NCBI GenBank assembly: GCA_002433025.1
Contig: DJGZ01000022.1
Coordinates: forward strand, 1-64,000
Source of the DNA: Bacteroidales bacterium UBA5833
GTDB lineage: Bacteria > Bacteroidota > Bacteroidia > Bacteroidales > Lentimicrobiaceae
Length of the DNA: 64,000 nt
Reading direction: 5' to 3'
Shown: piece after piece, positions 25,600 to 34,572 of the stretch
How the letters are laid out: each line of letters starts with the position of its first letter
How positions within the stretch are numbered: the stretch's first letter is position 1
Notes under the pieces: model-generated
What the model saw: only the letters and a program-made list of their open reading frames with translations
What the model was told of the DNA's origin: nothing
Database searches by the model: none
Made by a program: the position numbers and the translations under genes

Positions 25600-27408
25600 T
25601 TATTCGTCTTTAATAATGGTTATCCCCATCCGCTGCATCAGGAAAGTGGCATTCATATTACGGGCGATGCCGGGCTTCAGTTTATAATCAAAATGCAGCG
25701 CATCGCCGTCAATCACCGCTTCGAAACTGTGGTTAATGATTCTCTCCGGGAACGCTTCGGCCAGCCTTCCCAGCTCAAGGTCATGGGTGGCGATAAAACC
25801 TGATGCTTCCATCCCGATCAGTTGCCTGAGCAAGGCTTTTGAACCAGCCTGTTTATCCACTGAATTGGTCCCTTTAAGGATCTCATCCAGCAAAATGTAC
25901 AGCGTTTCTCCGGCATTCAACCTGTCGATAAGTTCCTTCAGCCTGAGCAATTCTGCAAAAAAGTAGGACTGGCTTGCACTCAGCGAATCGGTGGTCCGGA
26001 GGCTGGTATAAATTCCTGCAGGATAAAAGGTGAAGGAACGGGCACACACCGGGCTGCCGCACATGGCCAGCACCAGGTTCACCCCTATGGTACGGAGGTA
26101 GGTACTTTTCCCGGCCATATTGGCGCCGGTTATGATGTTGAAATGCCCTTTCCCAGGAAGTAAAATATCGTTGTTTACCCTGCCGGCAGCTTCAATCAGC
26201 GGATGGCCGGCCTCTTCGGCGCTGAGCATTAAACTTCCGGAAGCTGTTTCAGGAAAAATATAAGCGGGGTTGCAGTATGCAAAAGCCGCGATGCTTGTAA
26301 TGGCTTCGGTTTCAGCCAGTGCACCGAACCAGACGGGTATCGGTATCCTGTTCGCGCGCTGCCATTCCTCCAGTCTTCTTATCTGCCGGATATCCCATAA
26401 AAGAAGCACATTCAGCACAAATCCGGCCAGAAAATTCAGGCGGGTATCAAGGGAGGAAGTAATCTTTCCCAATTTATGAATGCTGTTGCCTGCCCCATTG
26501 TTCCCGGAATGAAGCCTTCCTTTAAAATTCAGCATCTGCGCACTGGTAAAAGGCTCCTGCTCAACCATTGCAAAGCGCGAGGCATACTTCTGCAGCAGGT
26601 CTACCTTACGGCTGAGCATCATGTGCCGCCTGTTGATGCTTTTGGTATAGTAACCTGTCAGGGATAACGGAATCAGCAGGTAGAGCAGAAAAAGCTGTAT
26701 GCTGATCAGACCGGCCGAAAGCAGCAACAAAATGGCAAATGACAATACCGGGATCAGTGCAACGGCAACCCTGAAAAACGGGGATGAAAAAAGCGCAGGC
26801 GTTTCAAGCCATTGATAAAAAGAGCGGAGGTCGTTGGCCGATTCATCCGCAACCATTCCCAGCGCCCTGAATTTTATCCTCCAGCCCGGCATCGCCGACA
26901 ATTCCTTTACCGCATCCTGCCGCAACCTGATTTCATCCGGATTGTTCAACAGATTTTTCAGCCACGCGGCCAACGTCTCTTTGCCCAGGGGACTGACGGT
27001 ACGGTTGAGTGCCTGAAACAGGGAGAAGTCCCCGAAAAGGTCAAGGTCGGTGGCATAAGGATGACGGGGATCCGCAAATGATCCGCCGCCTTCAAACAAG
27101 GAGTAATTTCCTTTGCAGGCTTCAACTTCCTGCTCCAGTGCCATAATTTGCGCACCGTTAAGTTTTTGAGCCTCGAGCACACCATTGTGCCTGATCATTA
27201 AAAATATGAATCCTGAAAGCAAAACCACTGATGCGGCCCACCAGGCAGGTGCAGAAGTAAAGGAGAGATAAACACCCCCTATAAAAGCCAGAAATGTAAT
27301 CAGCCTTGCCACCGAATAGCGGCGCGCCTTCCCGGCAAGCTTGTCCCTTTCGGTGACCGCTTCCCCGAGCATCTGACGGTAAACATTTTCAGGAGAAAGT
27401 TCCGCCAT
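25600..27408 (-). CDS. Membrane-anchored MutS-like ATPase
   Basis: A 602-residue protein. The N-terminal third has hydrophobic pairs (about 30-75 and 210-260, e.g. LITFLAFIGGVYLSFTS and VALIPVLSFAILLLLSAGL), predicting two transmembrane hairpins. The C-terminal 200 residues are a MutS-type ABC ATPase: Walker A GANMAGKST (Lys434), the TTDSLSASQSYFFAELLRLK region, Walker B ILLDEILKGTNS and the final IATHDLEL. It lacks the mismatch-recognition domain of MutS1, so it is not a standard repair protein; membrane MutS homologues of this kind are widespread in Bacteroidota with no agreed role. Its start overlaps the CYTH gene by 20 bases, indicating translational coupling. Confidence 0.85.
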   Translation of the reverse strand: MAELSPENVYRQMLGEAVTERDKLAGKARRYSVARLITFLAFIGGVYLSFTSAPAWWAASVVLLSGFIFLMIRHNGVLEAQKLNGAQIMALEQEVEACKGNYSLFEGGGSFADPRHPYATDLDLFGDFSLFQALNRTVSPLGKETLAAWLKNLLNNPDEIRLRQDAVKELSAMPGWRIKFRALGMVADESANDLRSFYQWLETPALFSSPFFRVAVALIPVLSFAILLLLSAGLISIQLFLLYLLIPLSLTGYYTKSINRRHMMLSRKVDLLQKYASRFAMVEQEPFTSAQMLNFKGRLHSGNNGAGNSIHKLGKITSSLDTRLNFLAGFVLNVLLLWDIRQIRRLEEWQRANRIPIPVWFGALAETEAITSIAAFAYCNPAYIFPETASGSLMLSAEEAGHPLIEAAGRVNNDILLPGKGHFNIITGANMAGKSTYLRTIGVNLVLAMCGSPVCARSFTFYPAGIYTSLRTTDSLSASQSYFFAELLRLKELIDRLNAGETLYILLDEILKGTNSVDKQAGSKALLRQLIGMEASGFIATHDLELGRLAEAFPERIINHSFEAVIDGDALHFDYKLKPGIARNMNATFLMQRMGITIIKDE

Positions 27409-27874
27409 CGCGCCAGTTTTTATAAGGATTCAATGCCAGGGCGGCATTCAGGTAACGGTCGTCCCCGGTAATCTCTTCACCTATCCATTCAGGCTTGCTG
27501 AACGGATAAGCAGGGTCGGGAAGTTCAATTTCAGCAACGACAAGCCCCTGATTATCACCGGAATACTCATCAACCTCCCAGATAAGCCCATGGTCAGGAA
27601 TGCGGTAACGCAATTTTTCAACACAGTATCCTGTACACAGGTTGTCCAACATAAATATCGCATCTTCAGGAGGAATGGCATATTCAAACTCATGCCGGGT
27701 GGTTTCGTCAACCCTTGCTTTCACTGAAAGATAACTCTTCCTGCCTGCCAGCCTGACCCTGACCTCCCTTTCGGGCAGAATAGCCAGATAGCCCTGACGG
27801 TAAATGAGCGGCAAAGCAAGTGAGCGGTAGTTATTATTTTTGACCAGAAATTTACGTTCAATTTCCAGAGGCAT
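27389..27874 (-). CDS. CYTH-domain protein (triphosphate tunnel metalloenzyme)
   Basis: A 161-residue protein starting with the CYTH signature ExExK (E4-I-E-R-K8) and continuing with the basic/acidic strand pattern of a triphosphate tunnel: VRVRLAGRKSYLSVKAR, HEFEYAIP, CVEKLRYRIP, WEVDEYSGDNQGLVVAEIEL. Enzymes of this fold hydrolyse tripolyphosphate or nucleoside triphosphates; some are adenylyl cyclases. The short bacterial form with a complete ExExK is most often a tripolyphosphatase, but the activity cannot be fixed from sequence. It overlaps the MutS-like gene, suggesting cotranscription and possibly a joint function. Confidence 0.88.
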   Translation of the reverse strand: MPLEIERKFLVKNNNYRSLALPLIYRQGYLAILPEREVRVRLAGRKSYLSVKARVDETTRHEFEYAIPPEDAIFMLDNLCTGYCVEKLRYRIPDHGLIWEVDEYSGDNQGLVVAEIELPDPAYPFSKPEWIGEEITGDDRYLNAALALNPYKNWRDGGTFS

Positions 27875-27915
27875 CTGAGCAATATTTATGGTTACTTGAT
27901 GGCAGGCATTAAAGC

Positions 27916-27939
27916 AACAGCCCGGTTCCCCGGGCTGTT
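27916..27939 (-). terminator. Hairpin terminator after the second S46 gene
   Basis: AACAGCCCGG and CCGGGCTGTT form a 10-bp stem with a 4-nt loop 11 bases beyond the S46 stop codon. It separates the S46/guanylyltransferase unit from the CYTH/MutS-like pair. Confidence 0.8.
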
Positions 27940-27950
27940 AATCATTCTTC

Positions 27951-30164
27951 TCAGTTTTCCGGTCTGACATCAACAGACATCCCGGCGCTGCTGATCTCTT
28001 TTTCAGCTTTGCGTCCTTTCGGTACAATGGTCAGTTCATTGATGATATTCTTTGCCCCGGCATACTTGTCGATGATAAAAAGCACATAGCGGATATCCAC
28101 ACTGATGGTTCGCTGCAATTCGGGTTCAAAAGCGATGTCCCCGCTCATGGCTTCCCAGTTGCCGTCGAAAGCCAGCCCGATCAGCTCACCTTTTCCATTG
28201 ATTACCGGGCTTCCCGAATTCCCTCCGGTAATGTCGGTGGTCGATAGGAATGCAACCGGCATCTGCCCGTTATCCATGGCATAAGGTCCAAAGTCCTTTT
28301 TCTGATAAAGTTCTTTCAGTTTTGCCGGCACAACGAATTCCCAGTTATCAGGATCCTCTTTTTCCATCACCCCTGTCAGGGTGGTGAAATAGTTGTAATG
28401 GATTGCATCGGCCGGATAATAGTCGAGTACCTTGCCATACGTAAGCCGCATGGTTGAGTTGGCGTTGGGATAGAATTTACGATCCGGCTGCATTTCCCTC
28501 AATCCGGCAACAAAAAGGCGGTTGCCGCGTTCCAGCATCTCATTGGCAGCATCCAGGTTCTTCTGGTTTTCGCGATACTTCTCAACCATCAGAACTGAAA
28601 GCGTGTAGGCAGGATCCTTTTTAAGCACCTTCAGGTTGGGCTTTTCCAGGAAAGCCCGGACTTTTGCTTCATCGGCAAAAATGGACCTGGCGAAAATATT
28701 TCCGGCTATCCTGTTGAAATCGCCCTTATTCTTTGCGACCATTTGCCTGAATGCCTCCGGTTGTTGCTGCACGGGTACATTTTCATAATACATCTGAAGC
28801 ATCGCCGACAATAATTTCACATCCGTCGGACGGTTGTAGTTTTTAAAATGCCGCTCCACACTTTTGGTAAGCGCATCCTTCATCCGGGCAATTTTTTCCT
28901 GCGAAGGGGTTTTCTCTCCGAGTTCGGTCCCTAACCCGGTAAACGACTGGGCCAGCGTCATCACTTCGGCACCGCGCATCACCGACTCAATAAAGTACCA
29001 GCGCTGTAAGGCATATTCCTCATAAGTTTTATAGGCTGACGCTATGTCGCTGAGTACATTGCCGTATTTCTCTGTCCGTGCAGGATCAGCATTTACCCAT
29101 GTCTGAAATTCACTTTCAATTTTTTGCTTGTCTTCAAGCACTTTCAGCCTTTTCAGTCCCCTGGTCTGACCGATAAAGTATTTCCAGTAATTGGATATTC
29201 CTGCATATTTTGAGGCATACTTAATCGCAACTTCCCGGTCGGCATCCATATCCTTGCGCATGATATCCAGTTTTTTCTCGCGTATCTTCACAATGGTGGG
29301 ATTGCTGATCTCAATAGCCAGATTAACGCCCCAGGAGGTAAGATAGCGATCGGTACTTCCGGGGTATCCCATAACCATGGCAAAATCGCCCTTCTCATAA
29401 CCATCGAGCGAAACAGGCAGGTGATGCCTGGGTTTCATGGGGATGTTCTCAGCGGAGAAAGATGCCGGTTTGCCATCTGCGCCGGTATAAACCCTGAAAA
29501 GTGAAAAATCTCCGGTATGGCGCGGCCACATCCAGTTGTCGGTATCCGCCCCGAATTTACCGATGGATGATGGAGGGGCCCCTACCAGCCTGACATCGCG
29601 AAAGACTTCGTAAACAAAAAGATAAAACTCATTGCCGTTAAAGAATGAAGCAACCCTGGCATCATAACCGGTACCCTGTGTGGCTTCCGATTGAATGGCT
29701 TTCGAAAGCCCGGCAATTTTTTCATTGCGCTCACTTTCCGTCATCTGATCATTCAGCCCTTCGAGCACACGCGCCGTAACATCTTCAATCCTCACCAGAA
29801 AACGGGCTGTCAGGCCTTCGTTGGGCAGCTCTTCTTTCAGGTTCATCGCCCAGAAACCATCAGCAAGATAATCATGATCGATGGTACTGTGAGACTGGAT
29901 GGCGCCATAACCGCAATGGTGGTTGGTAAGCACCAGTCCCTGGCCGCTGATCATCTCTCCGGTACATCCGTTCCCGAACTGAATGATGGCATCTTTCAAA
30001 CTGGAATGATTGATGTTGTATATCTCTTCAGCGGTCAGTTTTAATCCCTCTTTCTGCATATCGACATAGTTCAGCCGGTCAATCAGCAACGGCAACCACA
30101 TCCCTTCATCTGCACGGCCCAGGGTAGCCAGGAATACAAAAAACAGCACAAACAGCTTTTTCAT
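27951..30164 (-). CDS. S46 family dipeptidyl peptidase, DPP7 type (second copy)
   Basis: A 737-residue periplasmic exopeptidase with a short signal (about 1-18, ending GRA) and then DEGMWLPLLIDRLNYVDM. Triad regions: TNHHCGYGAIQ, HTGDF and GGNSGSP (Ser650). The specificity position 18 residues after the Ser is Gly (FDGN), as in DPP7, so both S46 enzymes in this window should prefer hydrophobic P1 residues. Compared with the copy at 9141 the core is very similar, but this one has a longer C-terminal tail rich in Lys/Glu (PKGRKAEKEISSAG...) and lacks the Gly-Gly insertion before the first Cys. It follows the guanylyltransferase gene by 18 bases. Confidence 0.92.
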   Translation of the reverse strand: MKKLFVLFFVFLATLGRADEGMWLPLLIDRLNYVDMQKEGLKLTAEEIYNINHSSLKDAIIQFGNGCTGEMISGQGLVLTNHHCGYGAIQSHSTIDHDYLADGFWAMNLKEELPNEGLTARFLVRIEDVTARVLEGLNDQMTESERNEKIAGLSKAIQSEATQGTGYDARVASFFNGNEFYLFVYEVFRDVRLVGAPPSSIGKFGADTDNWMWPRHTGDFSLFRVYTGADGKPASFSAENIPMKPRHHLPVSLDGYEKGDFAMVMGYPGSTDRYLTSWGVNLAIEISNPTIVKIREKKLDIMRKDMDADREVAIKYASKYAGISNYWKYFIGQTRGLKRLKVLEDKQKIESEFQTWVNADPARTEKYGNVLSDIASAYKTYEEYALQRWYFIESVMRGAEVMTLAQSFTGLGTELGEKTPSQEKIARMKDALTKSVERHFKNYNRPTDVKLLSAMLQMYYENVPVQQQPEAFRQMVAKNKGDFNRIAGNIFARSIFADEAKVRAFLEKPNLKVLKKDPAYTLSVLMVEKYRENQKNLDAANEMLERGNRLFVAGLREMQPDRKFYPNANSTMRLTYGKVLDYYPADAIHYNYFTTLTGVMEKEDPDNWEFVVPAKLKELYQKKDFGPYAMDNGQMPVAFLSTTDITGGNSGSPVINGKGELIGLAFDGNWEAMSGDIAFEPELQRTISVDIRYVLFIIDKYAGAKNIINELTIVPKGRKAEKEISSAGMSVDVRPEN

Positions 30165-30182
30165 CTTGATTTATTAGTTGAG

Positions 30183-31274
30183 TTACACATATTTTTCACC
30201 CTTTTCAATGAGCACATCATTCACAAACTGCCTGATCTGCTGCTCGTCACCCTTGCGGCAAACCAGCAACACCCCTTCATCTTCAACAACGATGTAATCG
30301 TCAAGCCCATGCAACACCACCAGCTTATCCTTAGGCATATTTACAATGCAATTACGGGTATCATACATCATCACGTTCTGACCAACTACGGCGTTGCCCT
30401 GTTCATCCTTCAGGCGCGTTTCATACAGCGATCCCCAGGTACCCAGGTCACTCCAGCCGAAATCGGAAGCCAGTACATACACATTATCGGCTTTTTCCAT
30501 CACACCATAGTCAATGGAAATGCTTTTGCAGATGGTATATGTTTTCCGTATAAAGGTTTCCTCTTCAGCGGTATTGTATTTACCGATGCCGGCCCTGAAC
30601 AGCTGGTCAACCTCGGGCAGATACTTATCAAAAGCGGCCAGAATGGATTTAAGTTTCCAGATAAAAATCCCCGAGTTCCAGAGAAAGTCACCACTGGCCA
30701 GAAACTGCATGGCCATTTCTAGCTGGGGCTTTTCGGTAAACGTCTTCACCTTCCTGATCCTGCTGTCACCGGCATAACTCCGGGAATCATCAAACTGAAT
30801 ATAGCCATAGCCGGTGTCCGGGCGGCTTGGTTGTATGCCCAGGGTCAACAACCAGTCATTTTCGCTGGCGGCGTTTAGCGCCGTGGTGATGACTTCAATA
30901 AACTGTTCCTCCTTAAGGATAATGTGGTCGGAAGGAGCCACAACGATATTGGCATCGGGGTTTATCTGAAGGATGCGGTAATTGGCATAAGCGATGCAGG
31001 GAGCGGTATTCCGCCTTGAAGGCTCACAAAGGACCTGTTCTTCGCTGATCAGCGGCAGCTGCTCAAGAACCTGGCTTTTGTAAATTTCATTGGTAACAAT
31101 GTAAATATTTTCAGGCGGGCATACCCTGGTAAACCTGTTAAAGGTAGCCTGTATCAGCGTTTCGCCGGTGCCAAGGATATCGATAAACTGCTTGGGGTGA
31201 TGCTGACGGCTCAGGGGCCAGAACCTGGCGCCAATGCCTCCTGCCATAATGATGCAAAAATTGTTTTTATTCAT
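30183..31274 (-). CDS. manC: Mannose-1-phosphate guanylyltransferase
   Basis: A 363-residue cytoplasmic enzyme making GDP-mannose from mannose-1-phosphate and GTP. The nucleotidyltransferase signature is at the start (MAGGIGARFWPLSR, residues 10-23, then PKQF at 27-30), followed by the conserved RRNTAPCIAYA, VAPSDHII, GYGYI, TFTEKP, LWNSGIFIWK and IDYGVMEKA. It has the single-domain length, without the C-terminal isomerase domain of two-domain ManC/AlgA enzymes. The separate mannose-6-phosphate isomerase gene at 48610 supplies the earlier step. GDP-mannose feeds lipopolysaccharide, capsule or T9SS-linked glycan synthesis. Confidence 0.93.
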   Translation of the reverse strand: MNKNNFCIIMAGGIGARFWPLSRQHHPKQFIDILGTGETLIQATFNRFTRVCPPENIYIVTNEIYKSQVLEQLPLISEEQVLCEPSRRNTAPCIAYANYRILQINPDANIVVAPSDHIILKEEQFIEVITTALNAASENDWLLTLGIQPSRPDTGYGYIQFDDSRSYAGDSRIRKVKTFTEKPQLEMAMQFLASGDFLWNSGIFIWKLKSILAAFDKYLPEVDQLFRAGIGKYNTAEEETFIRKTYTICKSISIDYGVMEKADNVYVLASDFGWSDLGTWGSLYETRLKDEQGNAVVGQNVMMYDTRNCIVNMPKDKLVVLHGLDDYIVVEDEGVLLVCRKGDEQQIRQFVNDVLIEKGEKYV

Positions 31275-31320
31275 CTCCTTGATGGTTGGTTAGTCAATAA
31301 TCATGGTTGCCTTTAAGTTT

Positions 31321-31962
31321 TCAGACAGCACCTCCGGATTGCTCCGGATTGAATGGCAGGATTTCGGCCAGCGGACTGAAAAGGTATATGCGTTTATTGT
31401 TCAGACATTCGCATTTATAACGCTTCCTGAGTTTCTCCCCTTTTCTGAAAACCCGTCCATCGGGCAATGCAAATACAGCCTCCTCCGGCAATTCCGAAAC
31501 CAGCATAACATTCCCCGGCGGATCATACCCCCGGAGCACAACGGCCAGATTGACATCGGATGTACTGGATGCAGCGGGATTGATCAGGTAATTCCCGAAA
31601 GCCTTGCGGATATCTTCAGGCAGCAGGCCGTGGGAAAGAAAAGGAAGGCTCAGCCGCCGGTAAGCGTCCTTCCATTGAATTCCATGCGGTTGAACGCGAC
31701 GCTTATACTTCAGGAAAACCTCCGCATGCGCCATTTCATGCAAAAGCGTGACCAGAAAACTATATGGGTTCAGGGAATGATTCACCGAGATTACCGGCGG
31801 AACGGATGAACTTCCGCTCCGGAAATCGCCCAGCTTGCTCCGCCGGGCCCTCGTAATGCGCAATACAACATGGTTCTGATTAAACCAATAGGCTATCTGT
31901 TCTCCACACCCGGAAGGCAGGTATGCTGACAGGGAATCCCCCGTTAACTTACTTCTGCTCAT
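31321..31962 (-). CDS. SprT-like zinc metalloprotease domain protein
   Basis: A 213-residue protein with the zinc-protease motif H75-E-M-A-H79, followed about 20 residues later by HGIQWKDAY with the third zinc ligand His, the pattern of SprT/Spartan-like proteins. The C-terminal part (KRYKCECLNNKRIYLF) may be a small zinc-ribbon remnant. Eukaryotic homologues cut DNA-protein crosslinks; bacterial ones are little studied. It overlaps the small lipoprotein gene upstream by 14 bases. Confidence 0.82.
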   Translation of the reverse strand: MSRSKLTGDSLSAYLPSGCGEQIAYWFNQNHVVLRITRARRSKLGDFRSGSSSVPPVISVNHSLNPYSFLVTLLHEMAHAEVFLKYKRRVQPHGIQWKDAYRRLSLPFLSHGLLPEDIRKAFGNYLINPAASSTSDVNLAVVLRGYDPPGNVMLVSELPEEAVFALPDGRVFRKGEKLRKRYKCECLNNKRIYLFSPLAEILPFNPEQSGGAV

Positions 31963-32134
31963 TATAACTCAGCATCACATGATGGTCGGCGGGCTTTATC
32001 AGGCAACCGCAATCCCTTCCGCTACGCCTTGCCTTTTTGTACTTGTTCTGCTTGTAAGTGGGGGTTGAACAGGATGCGGCCATAAGGGCAACCAAAATAA
32101 CCGATATAAAAAGATAACTGCTTTTAAGTTTCAT
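31949..32134 (-). CDS. Small lipoprotein
   Basis: A 61-residue protein with a signal ending in the lipobox AASC (Cys22), then a short basic, Lys/Tyr-rich part with a CGC motif. It is too short for a folded enzyme. It is translationally coupled to the SprT-like gene (14-base overlap) and preceded by a -7 box at 32165-32172. The clear lipobox and promoter make it a real gene. Function unknown. Confidence 0.72.
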   Translation of the reverse strand: MKLKSSYLFISVILVALMAASCSTPTYKQNKYKKARRSGRDCGCLIKPADHHVMLSYNEQK

Positions 32135-32612
32135 AGCACTGAATTAATAAGTGATTAGCGACTTCAAAAATAATAAATCCTTAATGGCCAGCGGCAATTT
32201 AAACAACTAATAAAGGCAATAATACGATTTCACCATGCAATCATGCCTTCCATTCTGCAGATCCCTTTTATTAGTGACAGCCCGATTTCTTAACAACGAT
32301 GTCACATAAAAAATCATGTTGTAAAACCAATAAAAAAAGTAAGCAATCTTACGTGAATCAAAAAATAAACGGATCTCATAAAATGCCGGCGCGAACATCA
32401 ACGGCAACTGATGTGCATCTATTGACTTTTACCTGCAATTTTCGTATCTTTAAACTCTTTTCTTTCAGATCAATCCTGAATATTGATCTTATCAGCCTGG
32501 CTTAGCTTTGCTTCGGCGCACTCCCCTTGTTAAAGATTTGTTAATGCCGGAACATAATCACTTTTTCTTTGTTTAAACCTGACCATAATCATTAACCAAA
32601 AACGCTTAAACT
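32135..32612. other. Divergent intergenic region
   Basis: It lies between the minus-strand lipoprotein gene and the plus-strand lipoprotein at 32613, so it should hold both promoters. Only the minus-strand -7 box is clear. Short frames on both strands (32207-32407 and 32299-32505) lack ribosome-binding sites and family resemblance. No RNA gene is recognised. Confidence 0.45.
32165..32172 (-). promoter_or_regulatory. -7 box (TATTTTTG on the minus strand) for the lipoprotein/SprT-like pair
   Basis: The plus-strand CAAAAATA reads TATTTTTG in the direction of the lipoprotein gene, about 30 bases before its start codon at 32134. A TTG lies about 22 bases further upstream. Confidence 0.55.
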
Positions 32613-33656
32613 ATGAAAACAAGAATTAAACACACACTGCTTCTGCTGATGGCAGTGCCGTTTATACTCGTTTCGTGCCAGAAAAATGAGTATAACGACA
32701 ATACTGAAACCACTGCTCCTGTTGCAGGCCAGTTGAAGACCGACCTTGTTTATTGCGGAACCCCGCTGGTCGCCCCTATAGTGGATTATGCACAAACTGT
32801 TGCCCCCGCAACTGTTACGGTGATGAACGACGCCACCACCCTGCTGGTTAAATTCGAGCTGAGTGAGCCGGGATGGTTTATCAACCTTCCTGCCCTGTTT
32901 ATCGGAACTCCCGAGCAACTGGCAGCCCTGCCAGATGTGACCGTTGATTTTAACGGCCCCAACACCGTTTACTTTAATTCAGTCAACGCCCCCTTCGGCC
33001 TTCCCATCGGGCCGGGTAACTACGCCAATTACGGCACCTACTGGGAATACTCCATGCCCCTCAGCGAACTGCCTGAATGCTTTGTGGTGGTCGCCTATAC
33101 CAGAATCAGAAACAGTACCGATCAGAGTTTCCTTGATATCTGGGGCAAGAGTCCTTCAAAGACTTCTGGTTACTACCTGAACTATTGCAGGCAGGAGTGC
33201 CCTCCGCCTCCCCCGCCGCTCGGAGGATGTGAAACCGCTTATGCTTTTGGGGAATCCGTGGCCACCTGCTTTATCAGCATTCCCGGTGTTCAATCCAACA
33301 ACTGGGGATGGTCAAACGGCCCTCTCGGCGCCGGAAGTTATTCATGGCCCATGTATGCAGGTGCAGGTCAGTGCAACATCGGCAACGGAACCCACGTAGG
33401 AACGCTCACGGTTGACTACACACCACCAACAGCCGTTGTAACCTACACTGTTTTTGATGGTTATGTCCTGAACGAAACCCATCTGTATGTCGGTAACGAC
33501 ATCCTTCCGAAGAAGAAGAACAAATACACCACGGCGCCGGGACAATTCCCTTACAAACACGGGAATCTGAACGGAGTTTCCTCCGATACATTCACCATCA
33601 ACGGTTTGTCGGGCAATATCTATGTAGCCGCACATTCTGTAGTATGCGACGAGTAA
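32613..33656 (+). CDS. Secreted two-domain lipoprotein with Pro hinge
   Basis: A 347-residue lipoprotein (lipobox LVSC, Cys22). A first beta-rich domain (about 40-195) contains FELSEPGWFINLPALFIG and an EYSMPLSELPECFVVVAYTR segment. A hinge CPPPPPPLGGC (about 200-210) leads to a second domain (about 210-345) with AYAFGESVATCF, NNWGWSNGPL, YAGAGQCNIGNGTHVGTL and LNETHLYVGND, ending IYVAAHSVVC. The C-terminal pattern looks like a module that recurs in secreted Bacteroidetes proteins, but I cannot give it a family name. It is probably exposed at the cell surface. It has its own terminator. Confidence 0.75.
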   Translation: MKTRIKHTLLLLMAVPFILVSCQKNEYNDNTETTAPVAGQLKTDLVYCGTPLVAPIVDYAQTVAPATVTVMNDATTLLVKFELSEPGWFINLPALFIGTPEQLAALPDVTVDFNGPNTVYFNSVNAPFGLPIGPGNYANYGTYWEYSMPLSELPECFVVVAYTRIRNSTDQSFLDIWGKSPSKTSGYYLNYCRQECPPPPPPLGGCETAYAFGESVATCFISIPGVQSNNWGWSNGPLGAGSYSWPMYAGAGQCNIGNGTHVGTLTVDYTPPTAVVTYTVFDGYVLNETHLYVGNDILPKKKNKYTTAPGQFPYKHGNLNGVSSDTFTINGLSGNIYVAAHSVVCDE

Positions 33657-33676
33657 AATCGTGATTCATTACACTG

Positions 33677-33708
33677 AAATGCAGGGCGATTGTCCTGCAT
33701 TTTTTTTG
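33677..33708 (+). terminator. Rho-independent terminator after the 32613 gene
   Basis: AAATGCAGG and CCTGCATTT form a 9-bp stem with an 8-nt loop, followed directly by a run of T. It lies 20 bases after the stop codon. Confidence 0.9.
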
Positions 33709-33825
33709 TCGTCAGCCCTGGAAACACTGATCTGCAATAATTTCCGGAACATAGCCGGCATGCATCTTCAGATTGTGTAACCTTCATTAAAAAATAATAT
33801 CTAATTTAGCACAAACGAAAACACC

Positions 33826-34572
33826 GTGCTGAAAGGATTTCTGTTTCACATTGGCAGGTATATATTACTGATGCGTCAGGTTTTCAAACGGCCTGAGAAA
33901 CAATCAATTTATATCCGCCAGATTATGGTGGAAATCGAGAATCTCGGACTGGATTCTGTCGGGATTGTGGCTTTTATTTCCACCTTTATGGGGGCCGTGC
34001 TTTGCATTCAGATGGCTTTTAACATCGACACCCCATTTATTCCGCTCTATACCATTGGCTTCGTTACACGGCAATCTGTTGTGCTCGAGTTTTCACCTAC
34101 CATCATCAGCCTGATCCTTGCCGGAAAAGTAGGTTCAAGGGTGGCTTCAGAGCTGGGGACCATGCGGGTAACCGAACAGATCGACGCCATTGAGATCATC
34201 GGCATCAACCCGGCGACCTACCTTATTTTTCCGAAAATCATCGCCGCGGTGCTGATCAACCCCATTCTGATCATCATGAGCATGGTGATGGCAATAATGG
34301 GCGGATGGCTTGCCGGAATCTTCACCGGACTGGTACCTACCAGCGAATATGTTTACGGAATCAAGGCATTTTTCGAATCTTACGACATCGTTTACGCCCT
34401 GATCAAAACGGTGGTATTTGCCTTCCTGATTGTTTCAATCTCGGGATACCACGGTTACTACACAAAGGGCGGCGCGCTGGAGGTCGGCGCTTCCAGCACC
34501 AAAGGGGTGGTACACAGCAGCATCGCCATCATCGTTTTTAACCTGATCCTCACCCAACTCCTGCTGTCATGA
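33826..34572 (+). CDS. mlaE: MlaE/YrbE-type ABC transporter permease
   Basis: A 248-residue permease starting with GTG. It has the MlaE fold: an amphipathic N-terminal helix, then about five membrane helices, with the characteristic VVLEFSPTIISLILAGKVGSRVASELGTMRVTEQIDAIEIIGINP core. With the ATPase encoded next it should move phospholipids between the inner and outer membranes to maintain outer-membrane asymmetry. Its stop overlaps the ATPase start (ATGA). No MCE-domain (MlaD-like) gene is adjacent, although such genes are usually near in Proteobacteria; in Bacteroidota the MCE partner is often elsewhere. Confidence 0.9.
   Translation: MLKGFLFHIGRYILLMRQVFKRPEKQSIYIRQIMVEIENLGLDSVGIVAFISTFMGAVLCIQMAFNIDTPFIPLYTIGFVTRQSVVLEFSPTIISLILAGKVGSRVASELGTMRVTEQIDAIEIIGINPATYLIFPKIIAAVLINPILIIMSMVMAIMGGWLAGIFTGLVPTSEYVYGIKAFFESYDIVYALIKTVVFAFLIVSISGYHGYYTKGGALEVGASSTKGVVHSSIAIIVFNLILTQLLLS

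Noticed and set aside
31303..31809. Plus-strand frame opposite the SprT-like gene
   Set aside because: The minus-strand frame has the HEMAH zinc motif and gene overlap, so the opposite frame is a shadow.
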